From: Arthrobacter sp. C2
GTDB taxonomy: Bacteria > Actinomycetota > Actinomycetes > Actinomycetales > Micrococcaceae
Direction: 5' to 3'
Assembly (NCBI GenBank): GCA_024207135.1
Contig: CP042428.1
Location: 248,001 to 312,000, forward strand
Length of the DNA: 64,000 nt
The notes below the pieces were generated by a model. The model was not told the DNA's origin. It saw only the letters and a program-made list of their open reading frames with translations, and ran no database searches. Numbering within the stretch: position 1 is the first letter of the stretch; each line of letters opens with the position of its first letter. A program made the translations under genes and the position numbers. Shown piece by piece: positions 9,170 through 19,044 of this stretch.

Positions 9170-9581
9170 GAAACGATTCCTGTTCGTTGGTTGTGTACAT
9201 GCACGTCGAATGCCCATGCACCGAAGGAGCCGAAACGGCCGCGTGTTCCCGGGGTTCCCGGGACGCAAACGCCGATTGGCCTTTATCGATCGTATCGCTG
9301 AGACCGAGCCCACAGCGCATCGGTGTGGCAACCGGCCTAGAATTGGAGGCGGGCCACGGGAAGAAAATACCTTCCGAAGAGGTTGACCACGTCAGTAGGC
9401 AACCAAACGAATCATCTTCGGGTTCACCCGGCCCCGCACCTGCCCCCGGCTTTCTTGTGGTTTGCACCGTACCGATTCGGGTGCTGCGGCAAGGAACAGG
9501 CGAGGGCCGCACGACGGCCTTGGCCGACGGTGGCGGTGTGGCCGGCGGAACCCATGACGCAACCTGAAAGGAGCAGCGGCA
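9170..9581. other. Intergenic region between divergent pepA and PAC2 gene
   Basis: About 410 bp with no supported gene. A TAGAAT hexamer at 9338-9343 could be a -10 element for the plus-strand gene, but no good -35 accompanies it. Short open frames here have atypical composition and no recognisable protein. A good ribosome binding site (GAAAGGAG) precedes the ATG at 9582. Confidence 0.5.
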
Positions 9582-10517
9582 ATGCTTGACCCCCAATCCC
9601 TGATCAGGTTCGAAGACCACGACCTGGATTCACTCGAGCTTCAGGGCCTTGACCTGCTCATTGGCCTTCGCGGCCACGCCGATGCCGGACACGCGCTGTC
9701 CCAAGTCCGCACCGAACTGCTGGACTCGCTCGAACCGCGGCTGATCGCCTCCTTCGACATCGACCAGCTGATCAACTACCGCGAACGGCGCCCCCAGATT
9801 TCCTTCCTTGGCGACCACTTTGCTGCTTACCAGCCGCCGCGCCTGGAACTGTACCGGCTGACCGACGGGCTGGAACGGGATTTCCTCTTCCTGACCGGGC
9901 CCGAACCTGACCTGGCCTGGGAACGGGTCACCGCCGCCGTCATCGCCCTGGTCAAGGCCTTCAATGTGCGGTTGGCCGTTTCATTCGACGCGGTGCCGAT
10001 GCCCGTCCCGCACACCCGCCCGCTGGGCGTCACCGCCCACGGCAACCGCAAGGACCTGATCGAGGGGATCTCCACCTGGACCCCCACTGCGGAGCTGCCG
10101 GCGAGCCTGGCGGCCCTCATCGAGGTCCGGTTGATCGAGGCGGGCCGCGACGCGGTGGGATATTCCATCCACGTGCCGCACTACCTCTCCGAGGCAGAAT
10201 ACCCGCAGGTCGCCGTCGGCATCCTGGAATACGTGGGAGCCGCCATGGAACTCGGCCTTCCCACGGACCGGCTGCGCGAAGCCGGCCGCAACCTCGAATC
10301 GCAGATCGCCGAGCAGGTTGCCGCGACCCCGGACGTGGCCCGGATGGTGGAGAACTTCGAAACGCGCTTTGACCAGCACGTCCCGGAAATCGAGCGGCGT
10401 TCGCTGCTGGTGACCGCCGATGCCGAGGTCCCCGACGGCGAAGAACTCGCCCTGGCCGCGGAGGCATTCCTCTCCGGCTTCCCCGAACAAGGTGGCACGG
10501 CTGCCAAGGAATCCTAG
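9582..10517 (+). CDS. PAC2 family protein (proteasome-assembly-chaperone-like)
   Basis: A 311-residue cytosolic protein of the PAC2 family, common in actinobacteria. Recognisable features are the N-terminal LIGLRGHADAGHA segment and the central MPVPHTRPLGVTAHG region typical of these proteins. The family resembles eukaryotic proteasome assembly chaperones, but its bacterial role is not settled. The ATG is preceded by GAAAGGAG. Its TAG stop overlaps the GTG start of the MFS gene by one base (TAGTG), so the two are translationally coupled. Confidence 0.85.
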   Translation: MLDPQSLIRFEDHDLDSLELQGLDLLIGLRGHADAGHALSQVRTELLDSLEPRLIASFDIDQLINYRERRPQISFLGDHFAAYQPPRLELYRLTDGLERDFLFLTGPEPDLAWERVTAAVIALVKAFNVRLAVSFDAVPMPVPHTRPLGVTAHGNRKDLIEGISTWTPTAELPASLAALIEVRLIEAGRDAVGYSIHVPHYLSEAEYPQVAVGILEYVGAAMELGLPTDRLREAGRNLESQIAEQVAATPDVARMVENFETRFDQHVPEIERRSLLVTADAEVPDGEELALAAEAFLSGFPEQGGTAAKES

Positions 10518-11836
10518 TGACCAAGGCCGAACATCTCGACTCCGCCCGATCATGGGTGGTATGGGCAGCGAGCCTCGCCGCCTACCTCATTGCCGTCACG
10601 CAGCGCACCAGCTTTGGCGTGGCCGGTTTGGAGGCCACCGACCGCTTTGACGCCTCGGCCTCGATCCTGGCCACCTTCTCGGTGGTGCAACTGGTGGTCT
10701 ACGCCGGGCTGCAGATCCCCGTGGGCATCCTGGTGGACCGGTGGGGCCCGCGGGCCATGATCACCGGGGGAGCGGCATTGATGATCGTCGGCCAGTTCCT
10801 GCTGGCCATGGCCGATTCCGTCGCCTCTGGCCTGGTGGGCAGGTTCTTCGTCGGGGCCGGGGACGCGATGACGTTCGTCTCGGTCATCCGGCTGCTGCCC
10901 ATCTGGTTCTCCGGCTACCGGATCCCCATGCTCACCCAGGTAACCGGCATGATCGGGCAATTGGGCCAGCTGCTCTCGCTGATCCCGTTCGTGGCGCTGC
11001 TCCACCTGTGGAGCTGGACCCCTGCTTTCCTCTCCCTGGCCGCATTGTCCGTGGTGGGCTTTGCCCTGGCGCTGGTGTTGGTCAGCAACGGGCCGCGCAC
11101 CGACGAAGCCCGGCCGGCACCGGTCAAGGCCCGGACGCTGCTGGCCGACGCCTGGCGGGAACCGGGGACCCGGCTGGGATTCTGGACGCACTTCACCACG
11201 CAGTTCACCACCAACGTCTTCTTGCTGACCTGGGGATACCCTTTCCTGGTCTCGGGCCAGGGGGTCAGCCCCGCGGTCGCCTCCGGGCTGCTGTCGATCT
11301 TCGTGGTGGTTGCGCTGCTGGCCGGCCCGCTGCTCGGGGCGGCCGTGGCCCGCCGTCCCCACCGACGCTCGGCGATCGCGTTCGACGTCATCGGGATGAT
11401 CGCACTGACCTGGCTCGTGGTCATTCTCTGGCCCGGCCGGGCACCGATCTGGATGCTGGTCATCCTGATCGTCTGTGTCGCCTTGGGCGGGCCGGCGTCG
11501 ATGATCGGCTTCGACTTCGTGCGGACCTTCAATCCCGCCCACGTAATCGGCACGGCAACCGGGATCGTGAACGTCGGTGGGTTCCTGGCCGCGCTGGTCA
11601 CCGTCTACGTGGTGGGTTGGCTGCTGGACATCCAGCAGCGGGCCGCCGGTGCAGGCGCCGAGCTCTACAGCCTCGATGCCTTCAGGTGGGCGCTGTCCTT
11701 CCAGTTCGTGGTGATGCTTGGCGGCATCATCGGCATGGTGGTCACCCGCAACAAGGCGCGCCGGGCCATGGCCCTGCGCGGCGAATACACGCCGCGCAGC
11801 CAACGACGCCAGGGCAACATCTCCGGGAACCAGTAG
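10517..11836 (+). CDS. Major facilitator superfamily transporter
   Basis: A 439-residue inner-membrane transporter with about 12 predicted helices. The MFS loop 2-3 motif is visible as GILVDRWGPRAM. The central loop (about 190-215) is polar, followed by the second six-helix bundle, and the tail is Arg-rich. The substrate cannot be inferred. The GTG start at 10517 shares its first base with the stop of the PAC2 gene; coupling of this pair suggests a functional link that I cannot name. Confidence 0.88.
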   Translation: MTKAEHLDSARSWVVWAASLAAYLIAVTQRTSFGVAGLEATDRFDASASILATFSVVQLVVYAGLQIPVGILVDRWGPRAMITGGAALMIVGQFLLAMADSVASGLVGRFFVGAGDAMTFVSVIRLLPIWFSGYRIPMLTQVTGMIGQLGQLLSLIPFVALLHLWSWTPAFLSLAALSVVGFALALVLVSNGPRTDEARPAPVKARTLLADAWREPGTRLGFWTHFTTQFTTNVFLLTWGYPFLVSGQGVSPAVASGLLSIFVVVALLAGPLLGAAVARRPHRRSAIAFDVIGMIALTWLVVILWPGRAPIWMLVILIVCVALGGPASMIGFDFVRTFNPAHVIGTATGIVNVGGFLAALVTVYVVGWLLDIQQRAAGAGAELYSLDAFRWALSFQFVVMLGGIIGMVVTRNKARRAMALRGEYTPRSQRRQGNISGNQ

Positions 11837-11977
11837 CAGATTTCCCCGGTCCCGCCGACACCAACGGACCGTCCCTCGACTGTTCCGCACACGCAGCAGG
11901 GGGCCGGGAACCGCGGCATCCACAGATGCCCGGATGCCCCCTGCCGAGCCCTGCGCCACGAGGGAAGCATGGTGTGC

Positions 11978-13135
11978 ATGACTACTACGCCTTCAGCTTC
12001 CAGCTTTTCCTTGGCCAGCCCCGAAGAGGTCTTGGCATACATTCCCCACGCCTTGGGGTTCTACCCGCGCAACGCGGTGGTCTTGTTGATCATGCAGGGA
12101 CAGGGCCTGGCCGCGACGCTGCGCGTGGACCTGCCGCGGCCCGAAAACGGGCAGGACCAAGCTCTCCAGTGGGCAGAGCAGCTGGTCCAGCTGGTGCACA
12201 AGGTCCCGGAGGCCTCGGCGGTGTTCATGGCCCTCTACACGGGGCAAATCCCGGGGGACGGGCATGACTCGCTGCCCAAGCACGATCTTGTCCGACGGCT
12301 CGCCCCCGCCCTGGTGCGCTCCGGGATCCACGTTCGCGATGCGTGGTACGTGGGCGCCAAGCGCTGGCACAGCTATTTCTGCGCCAGCGAAAACTGCTGT
12401 CCGGCCGAGGGCTTTGACCTGCCGGACCTGGCGCTGACCGAGACTCACCTCAGGATGGTCGTGGCCGGATCGGCTCCCGAAGAGACCATTTGGGACGGTA
12501 GCGGGGTGGCCCCGTGGTCCAACAAGGCAACCATCCGGCAGTTCGCGGGGATCCTGGTGCAGGAGTACGACGGAAAGGTTCCGCGCGAAACGCTGATCCG
12601 GGACTGGGCCCAGCTGCTGGAAGCCGATCCCGTGGTCGCCGAACGCAGGATGCGCACCGACGAGGCGTTCTGCGCCTCGCTCCTGGTATCGCTCGACGAC
12701 CGGATGGTCCGCGACATCCTTCCCTTCCTGGCCGGACGTGGCGCGGTGCGTGCCGTCGAGGCGTTCAAGGAGGTCAGCCGTGCCGAAGACTTCGGGCCCG
12801 CATCCCGGGACTTCTCCGATTTCCTGCTGGGCACCTCATCCTGCACCCCGGACTGGGCCCGGATCGATCGTCTCTGGTATTTCTGCCGGGACCTGCTGGG
12901 AATCGCCGAGGGCACGGAGGCCGCGGCGCTGCTGTGCCTGCTGGGGTGGATCAATTGGGCCAAGGGCAAGGGAAGTTCCGCGCTGGCGCTCTTTGTCGCG
13001 GCTCTCGGGAAGGACCCGGAATACCGGCTGGCACTGCTCATGAAGAAATTGTTGGAAACCGGCGAGATGCCGGGGTGGGTGGCCGATCCGCAGCGCGCCT
13101 GGCGGTTGCGGCTGGAAGGCCGGCTTAGCGCCTGA
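11978..13135 (+). CDS. DUF4192 domain-containing protein
   Basis: A protein of about 385 residues matching the actinobacterial DUF4192 family: it begins with a LASPEEVLAYIPHALGFYPRNAVVLL segment typical of the family N-terminus, followed by an alpha/beta domain and a helical C-terminus. Function is unknown. The start is uncertain. ATGs at 11969 and 11978 and a GTG at 11972 all lie behind one AGGGAAG at 11961; I list 11978 because it gives the MTTTP-like N-terminus. It lies immediately upstream of the sigma-factor gene. Confidence 0.8.
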   Translation: MTTTPSASSFSLASPEEVLAYIPHALGFYPRNAVVLLIMQGQGLAATLRVDLPRPENGQDQALQWAEQLVQLVHKVPEASAVFMALYTGQIPGDGHDSLPKHDLVRRLAPALVRSGIHVRDAWYVGAKRWHSYFCASENCCPAEGFDLPDLALTETHLRMVVAGSAPEETIWDGSGVAPWSNKATIRQFAGILVQEYDGKVPRETLIRDWAQLLEADPVVAERRMRTDEAFCASLLVSLDDRMVRDILPFLAGRGAVRAVEAFKEVSRAEDFGPASRDFSDFLLGTSSCTPDWARIDRLWYFCRDLLGIAEGTEAAALLCLLGWINWAKGKGSSALALFVAALGKDPEYRLALLMKKLLETGEMPGWVADPQRAWRLRLEGRLSA

Positions 13136-13288
13136 GCCGCACAGACCGGTGCCGGTCGGGCCCATTGCATCCGGCACGTGGGTCAAATGAATCCCCGTGT
13201 GGTCGAAACGTGAGAGACTATTAATCAACAGACCCGGTTGGGTTCGTGCTCCATGGCTCTCAAGCCAGCACCATCGAGGTTCTCGATG

Positions 13289-13314
13289 GGAACAAATGGC
13301 GGGAAAAAGGCGTT
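13289..13314 (+). promoter_or_regulatory. Candidate ECF (SigR/SigE/SigH-like) promoter of sigA
   Basis: GGAAC at 13289-13293, an 18-bp spacer, and GTT at 13312-13314. This matches the GGAA(T/C)-N18-GTT pattern of actinobacterial stress sigma factors. It lies about 120 bp ahead of the sigA start, inside the promoter region. Transcription would begin near 13321. Confidence 0.5.
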
Positions 13315-13431
13315 CCATTTATTGGACCCTGATTCCCGACTCGCCTTTATCCGGCGGGACGCGGACTTGACAGGGTCATAGTGGTGTTACCGGTAGGTGG
13401 CATCGCGGACGAACCGTGAGAAAGGTATTTC

Positions 13432-14664
<1,233 letters not shown>

Positions 14665-14685
14665 GAGCCCGGCCCCAGGGCCAAG

Positions 14686-14737
14686 AAAAGGTGCCGGTGT
14701 TGCATCCAGCGTTGCTGGGTTGACACCGGCACCTTTT
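14686..14737 (+). terminator. Terminator of sigA
   Basis: A 15-bp stem (14686-14700 with 14723-14737) enclosing a smaller CCAGC/GCTGG hairpin. The right arm ends in TTTT followed by GTTT. This is the most classical intrinsic terminator in the window. Confidence 0.88.
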
Positions 14738-14800
14738 GTTTCACCCGGGCGAGGCCACTCACCAAGAGGTGCTTGGCACACGTGTTTTCGGCTTAACGCC

Positions 14801-14833
14801 AGCGGGACCCCGGCGCGATGCCGGGGTCCCGCT
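14801..14833 (-). terminator. Terminator of the DUF7455 gene
   Basis: A perfect 14-bp GC-rich stem (14801-14814 with 14820-14833) and a 5-nt loop, 35 bp past the stop of the minus-strand gene. Confidence 0.75.
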
Positions 14834-14868
14834 GAAGTGGTCGATGCGGCCGGTGGCCGATGACCCGA

Positions 14869-15093
14869 TTAGTCCTCGTCGTCGTAAACGGGCTTCTCGT
14901 AGAGGCGAGCCGTTTCGTCTTGCCATTCATTGGTCAAGGGGCGCAACTTTTCTTCCACGGCGCGTGCGTGGTGTCCGCAGAAGAATAGTTCACCACCGGA
15001 GGTCTCCAATACCGCGCGCACGAAAGCCTGTGCACCGCACCGGTCGCAACGATCGAGTGCATTCAGCTCTCGGGTTACCGTCGTCGTTGTCAT
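14869..15093 (-). CDS. DUF7455 small zinc-ribbon protein
   Basis: A 74-residue protein. CDRCGAQA near residue 16 and FFCGHH near residue 37 supply Cys/His ligands for one zinc ion; the acidic tail ends in DDED. Such proteins are widely conserved between the principal sigma factor and topoisomerase IV genes in actinobacteria; function is unknown. The ATG at 15093 has a near-perfect Shine-Dalgarno (AAGGAGG), suggesting high expression. Confidence 0.88.
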   Translation of the reverse strand: MTTTTVTRELNALDRCDRCGAQAFVRAVLETSGGELFFCGHHARAVEEKLRPLTNEWQDETARLYEKPVYDDED

Positions 15094-15291
15094 GATGACC
15101 TCCTTATTCGATGTGTATCCAATACAACCAGCAATCCGGCCGTTTTCTTCTTGAATAATTGCGCTTTCGCTGACCGCGTAGCCCCGGGCGGGGTGAGCTA
15201 CCGCTCACTGGCGGCACGCTTCAGCGATTTGTCGGGGCCAGAGACTATTGTGGATAGCGTCGTTCCGACGATTTGAGGAGTTTTAACAACC

Positions 15292-17397
15292 GTGGCCAAA
15301 AGCGCTGACTACAACGCCCGACACCTATCCGTCCTGGAGGGGCTCGAGGCGGTTCGCAAACGTCCGGGCATGTACATCGGATCCACCGACTCGCGTGGAC
15401 TGATGCACTGCCTGTGGGAAATCATCGACAACTCTGTCGATGAAGCCCTCGCCGGCCACGGCCAGTCCATCAAGGTCCTCCTGCACCCGGACGGATCGGT
15501 GGAGATCCACGACGACGGCCGCGGCATCCCGGTGGACATCGAGCCGAAGACCGGGCTCTCCGGTGTCGAGGTTGTCTTCACGAAGCTCCACGCCGGCGGC
15601 AAGTTCGGCGGAGGCTCCTACACCGCCTCCGGCGGCCTGCATGGCGTGGGCGCCTCCGTGGTCAACGCGCTTTCGGCGCGTCTGGACGTCGAGGTGGACC
15701 GCGGCGGCAAGACCTACGGGATGCAGTTCCGCCGCGGCGAGCCCGGCCGCTTCACCGACTCGGGCAAGCCCAAGCCCGACACGACCTTCGAGTCGTTTTC
15801 CACGGCTTCGGTCCTCGACGTGGTGGGCAAGGCCAAGCGCGGGGTCACCGGAACCCGCGTGCGGTACTGGGCCGACCGCCAGATTTTCACGCCCGATGCC
15901 AAGTTCTCCTACACCGAGCTGCAGGCCCGTGCCCGCCAGACGTCCTTCCTGGTTCCGGGCCTGAAGATCACGCTGCGCGACGAGCGCGGCCTGGCCGACA
16001 CCCTGGGGGCGGACGGCCCCTACGAGGAGGTTTTCCACCACGACGGCGGGATTTCCGAGTTCGTGGAGTACCTGGCCAACGACGCAGCGGTCACCGACAT
16101 CTGGCGTTTCCACGGCTCGGGGACGTTCAAGGAATCGGTGCCCGTCATTGACGAGTCCGGCCACAGCAGGATCACCGAGGTCGAGCGCACCTGTGAAGTC
16201 GACATTGCCCTGCGCTGGGGGATCGGCTACGAGACCTCCCTGCGCTCCTTCGTGAACATCATCGCCACGCCCAAGGGTGGCACCCACCAGACGGGCTTCG
16301 AGCAGGCCCTGCTGAAGACCTTCCGCAAGGTCATCGAGGCCAATGCCCGCAAGCTCAAGGTCGGCAACGACAAGATCGAGAAGGACGACGTCGGTGCCGG
16401 GCTCACCGCAGTGCTGACTGTTCGCCTGGCCGAACCGCAGTTCGAGGGCCAAACCAAGGAGATCCTGGGCACCTCCGCGGTGCGCCAGATCGTGGCCAAG
16501 GTCGTGGAAAAGAGCCTGGCGGCAAAGCTGAACTCGACCGCCAAGGGCGACAAGACCCAGGCAGCGATGCTCCTGGAAAAGGTCGTCAGCGAAATGAAGT
16601 CGCGCATCTCCGCGCGCGTCCACAAGGAAACCCAGCGGCGCAAGAACGCCCTTGAAACCTCCTCGCTTCCCACCAAGCTGGCCGATTGCCGCAGCACCGA
16701 CACCGAGAAGACCGAACTGTTCATCGTCGAGGGTGACAGCGCGTTGGGCACCGCCCGGCTGGCGCGTTCCTCGGATTTCCAGGCGCTGCTGCCGATCCGC
16801 GGCAAGATCCTCAATGTGCAGAAGGCCTCGGTGGCAGACATGCTCTCCAACGCCGAATGCGCGGCCCTGATCCAGGTCGTGGGGGCCGGCTCGGGACGCA
16901 GCTTTGACATATCCGCGGCCCGCTACGGCAAGGTCGTGCTGATGACCGATGCCGACGTCGACGGCGCGCACATCCGCACGTTGCTGCTGACGCTGTTCTT
17001 CCGCTACATGCGCCCCATGGTCGAGGCCGGGCGGGTCTACGCGGCCGTGCCGCCGCTGCACCGGGTCGAGGTCATCAACCACGGTGCCAAGGACAACGAG
17101 ATGGTGTACACCTATTCGGAGAACGAGCTGCACGAGGTGCTGGCCGCCCTGGAAAAGGCAGGCAAGCGCTACAAGGAGCCGATCCAGCGCTACAAGGGCC
17201 TGGGTGAGATGGACGCGGACCAGCTGGCGGAAACGACCATGGATCCACGCCACCGGACGCTGCGCCGGGTGGGGCTGGAGCATGCGGAATCGGCCGAGCG
17301 GGTCTTTGACCTGCTGATGGGTTCGGATGTTGCGCCGCGCAAGGAGTTCATCATCTCCGGTGCAGAACGCCTCGAACGCGATCGCATCGACGCCTAG
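15292..17397 (+). CDS. parE: DNA topoisomerase IV subunit B
   Basis: ATPase subunit of the type II topoisomerase that unlinks daughter chromosomes. The protein is 701 residues. The N-terminal GHKL ATPase domain shows EIIDNSVDEA, DDGRGIPV and GGLHGVGAS. The TOPRIM domain shows VEGDSALGTA and the metal-binding DADVDGAHI. The C-terminus contains the conserved QRYKGLGEMDADQL. The start is GTG at 15292. It is distinguished from GyrB by its pairing with the parC gene in this window and its position next to sigA. Confidence 0.93.
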   Translation: MAKSADYNARHLSVLEGLEAVRKRPGMYIGSTDSRGLMHCLWEIIDNSVDEALAGHGQSIKVLLHPDGSVEIHDDGRGIPVDIEPKTGLSGVEVVFTKLHAGGKFGGGSYTASGGLHGVGASVVNALSARLDVEVDRGGKTYGMQFRRGEPGRFTDSGKPKPDTTFESFSTASVLDVVGKAKRGVTGTRVRYWADRQIFTPDAKFSYTELQARARQTSFLVPGLKITLRDERGLADTLGADGPYEEVFHHDGGISEFVEYLANDAAVTDIWRFHGSGTFKESVPVIDESGHSRITEVERTCEVDIALRWGIGYETSLRSFVNIIATPKGGTHQTGFEQALLKTFRKVIEANARKLKVGNDKIEKDDVGAGLTAVLTVRLAEPQFEGQTKEILGTSAVRQIVAKVVEKSLAAKLNSTAKGDKTQAAMLLEKVVSEMKSRISARVHKETQRRKNALETSSLPTKLADCRSTDTEKTELFIVEGDSALGTARLARSSDFQALLPIRGKILNVQKASVADMLSNAECAALIQVVGAGSGRSFDISAARYGKVVLMTDADVDGAHIRTLLLTLFFRYMRPMVEAGRVYAAVPPLHRVEVINHGAKDNEMVYTYSENELHEVLAALEKAGKRYKEPIQRYKGLGEMDADQLAETTMDPRHRTLRRVGLEHAESAERVFDLLMGSDVAPRKEFIISGAERLERDRIDA

Positions 17398-17403
17398 GGC
17401 AAC

Positions 17404-17452
17404 AAGCAAAGGTCGGCGGGTTCCCTTCGAGGGAGTCCGCCGACCTTTGCTT
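17404..17452. terminator. Bidirectional terminator between parE and the M56 gene
   Basis: A perfect 16-bp stem (17404-17419 with 17437-17452) with a nested TCCC/GGGA hairpin in the loop. AAGC and GCTT ends provide T-runs in both directions. It lies between converging genes. Confidence 0.85.
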
Positions 17453-17478
17453 AATGGGTGGTGCTTGGGGCCGGGTGG

Positions 17479-18441
17479 TCAGCTGAAGAGGCCCGGGGCC
17501 ACCAGCATGGTGGTCGGCAGCGCCAGGAGCAGCAGCGCCGCCGCAAGGATCGTGGCGCGCAGGGCCGCGGGCAGCGGGGGCTTGGGCGTGAGCAGACGGC
17601 GCAGGCGATGCGAGGAAAGCTCCTCGGTCGGGGCGCCGCCGGTTGCGGCGGCCGGCAGGGGAGCCGGGGACTTGCCGGACGGTTCGCCCAGGGCGCCGGT
17701 GGCAACCGTGAGCAGGGCCCGCAACAGCACCGGGGCCGTGACCTCGCGCAGGGCGGCGTCGTCGGCAAGCATCTCGACCAGCTCCTGGACGGCGGCCAGC
17801 GACAACTTCGAGGTCGGCAGCCACGGCAGGGCGTCGTTCCATGAGGCGAAGGCCAGCAGGAGCAGGTCGTGGCGTTGTTCCAGGTGGGCCTTTTCATGGG
17901 CGAGGACCGCGCGCAGCTCCTCGGGGCTCAGCCGCTTGACCAGGCCGCGGGAGAGCACCGTGACCGAGCCGGTGAAGCCCGGCAGGCAGTAGGCAATGGG
18001 GGTCTCGTGGTCAAGGACCAGCGTGCCGGGGGTGCCGGCGGATTCCTCGGTGAGCAGCGAAAGGATGTGCCGGTGCCGTGCCCGTTGGCGCGTGATGCGC
18101 CAGGCCGCCCGGATCAGGGTGAGGACCAGGTGGAAACCCAACAGGGCCGCGGTGCTCAGCGCAAAGATGTGGATGGTGCCGGGGGAGTTGGCCTCGGGGT
18201 CACCCAGGACCAGCTGGAGCCCGCCGCGGAGCGCGCCGATCAGGGTGTCGCCCAGCGGATCGAGGCCCCAAAAAAGAAGCGCGCCGATCATCGACAGTCC
18301 ACCGGCCAGGGCGATGGCCTGCCACACGACCATCGCGGCAAAGGGGGATCTGGCGGTCCAGTGGGCGCGCGAAAGTGCGACGGGTATCGGCCATGCAAGA
18401 AGCAAGGCTAGACCCGCCAGGAGATAGGACGTCAGCAGCAC
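17479..18441 (-). CDS. M56 (BlaR1/MecR1-type) membrane zinc protease without a sensor domain
   Basis: A 320-residue integral membrane metalloprotease. Predicted helices are at about 2-21, 35-57 and 92-112; the protease motif HEKAH lies near residue 182 and the third-ligand region (EMLADDAA) near 220; a final helix is near 290-312. In BlaR1 and MecR1 such a protease triggers removal of the BlaI or MecI repressor. Here the protein ends right after the last helix, so the extracellular penicillin-binding sensor is absent and the stimulus must be different. The start is GTG at 18441, 24 bp after the blaI-like gene, so the two form an operon. It is probably the antirepressor for the divergent cyd genes. 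Confidence 0.85.
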   Translation of the reverse strand: MLLTSYLLAGLALLLAWPIPVALSRAHWTARSPFAAMVVWQAIALAGGLSMIGALLFWGLDPLGDTLIGALRGGLQLVLGDPEANSPGTIHIFALSTAALLGFHLVLTLIRAAWRITRQRARHRHILSLLTEESAGTPGTLVLDHETPIAYCLPGFTGSVTVLSRGLVKRLSPEELRAVLAHEKAHLEQRHDLLLLAFASWNDALPWLPTSKLSLAAVQELVEMLADDAALREVTAPVLLRALLTVATGALGEPSGKSPAPLPAAATGGAPTEELSSHRLRRLLTPKPPLPAALRATILAAALLLLALPTTMLVAPGLFS

Positions 18442-18465
18442 GTTCGGTGACCGTGCCGATCGTCG

Positions 18466-18840
18466 CTAGGCGTTACGTGGGGTATCGAGGAGCAGGCGCA
18501 GGGACTGGGCTTCCTCGGCGGAGATGCCGCCGATGAAGCGAGCCAGCACGGCTTCGCGATCCAGCACGGTACCTAGTGCTTCGTTCATCAAGGACACGGT
18601 GTGTTCCTCGCGGCTTGTCACCGAGGTGTAGCGGTGCGGGCGGATGTCGCGTTCGCGCGCCACCAAGCCCTTCTTTTCCAGCCGGGCCAGAACCGTCAGG
18701 ACGGTGGTCACGGCAAGTTCCTTGCCGTCGACGCCGCCGGGCGCCGCAAGCAGGTCGCGAAGTTCATTGGCCGTGAGCGGGGTTTCGGCATCCCAAAGTA
18801 GATCCATTACTGCGCGTTCAAGGTCGCCAAGAGTGGCCAA
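18466..18840 (-). CDS. blaI: BlaI/MecI/CopY-family transcriptional repressor
   Basis: A 124-residue winged-helix repressor. The N-terminal 70 residues are the DNA-binding domain (LGDLERAVMDLLWDAETPLT start, TVLTVLARLEKKGLV recognition region); the C-terminus is the dimerisation helix bundle with a short loop (DREAVLARFIGG) of the kind cleaved in BlaI and MecI. The start is an unusual TTG at 18840 with AAGGA seven bases ahead. It is divergent from cydA; two matching operators lie between them. Other BlaI proteins bind dyads of TAC/GTA type, so autoregulation and control of cyd are the simplest reading. The symbol denotes the family only. Confidence 0.88.
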   Translation of the reverse strand: MATLGDLERAVMDLLWDAETPLTANELRDLLAAPGGVDGKELAVTTVLTVLARLEKKGLVARERDIRPHRYTSVTSREEHTVSLMNEALGTVLDREAVLARFIGGISAEEAQSLRLLLDTPRNA

Positions 18841-18949
18841 TCTAATTCCTTACAAAGTGTTCCAGGCCCCGTGCAGCTAACGCAGGGGCCGACGGGCTGC
18901 ACCATCGGTACTTCCCGTTAGGCCCCAGTTTACCGTGTTCGGCCCAAAT

Positions 18950-18967
18950 GTTCTACAGTGGGTAGAA
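18950..18967. promoter_or_regulatory. Candidate BlaI operator 1
   Basis: Inverted repeat TTCTAC-N5-GTAGAA (TTCTAC at 18951-18956, GTAGAA at 18962-18967). It overlaps TACAGT (18954-18959), a possible -10 for cydA with TTTACC at 18929-18934 as -35, and the probable -35 region of blaI (with TAAACT on the minus strand, 18932-18927, as -10). Binding here could repress both genes. Confidence 0.7.
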
Positions 18968-18971
18968 ACGA

Positions 18972-18990
18972 GTTCTACGATGCGTAGAAC
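18972..18990. promoter_or_regulatory. Candidate BlaI operator 2
   Basis: A perfect 8-bp inverted repeat with a 3-bp centre (GTTCTACG-ATG-CGTAGAAC), which contains the same TTCTAC-N5-GTAGAA core as operator 1. The centres are 22 bp apart, about two helical turns, so dimers on both would lie on the same DNA face. It is located just downstream of the likely cydA start site. Confidence 0.75.
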
Positions 18991-19044
18991 TTGGGGCGAC
19001 GGGCCGACATTGCGCCCGCGAATTCCGGCATTGAAGGGTTTGGC

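Noticed and set aside
9187-9567. Possible small gene in the pepA-PAC2 gap
   Set aside because: The start lacks a ribosome binding site, composition is atypical and no family is recognisable; it overlaps the pepA start and likely promoters.
13367-13372. TTGACA hexamer as a housekeeping -35 for sigA
   Set aside because: No TANNNT -10 lies 16-19 bp downstream, so I do not annotate a promoter on it.
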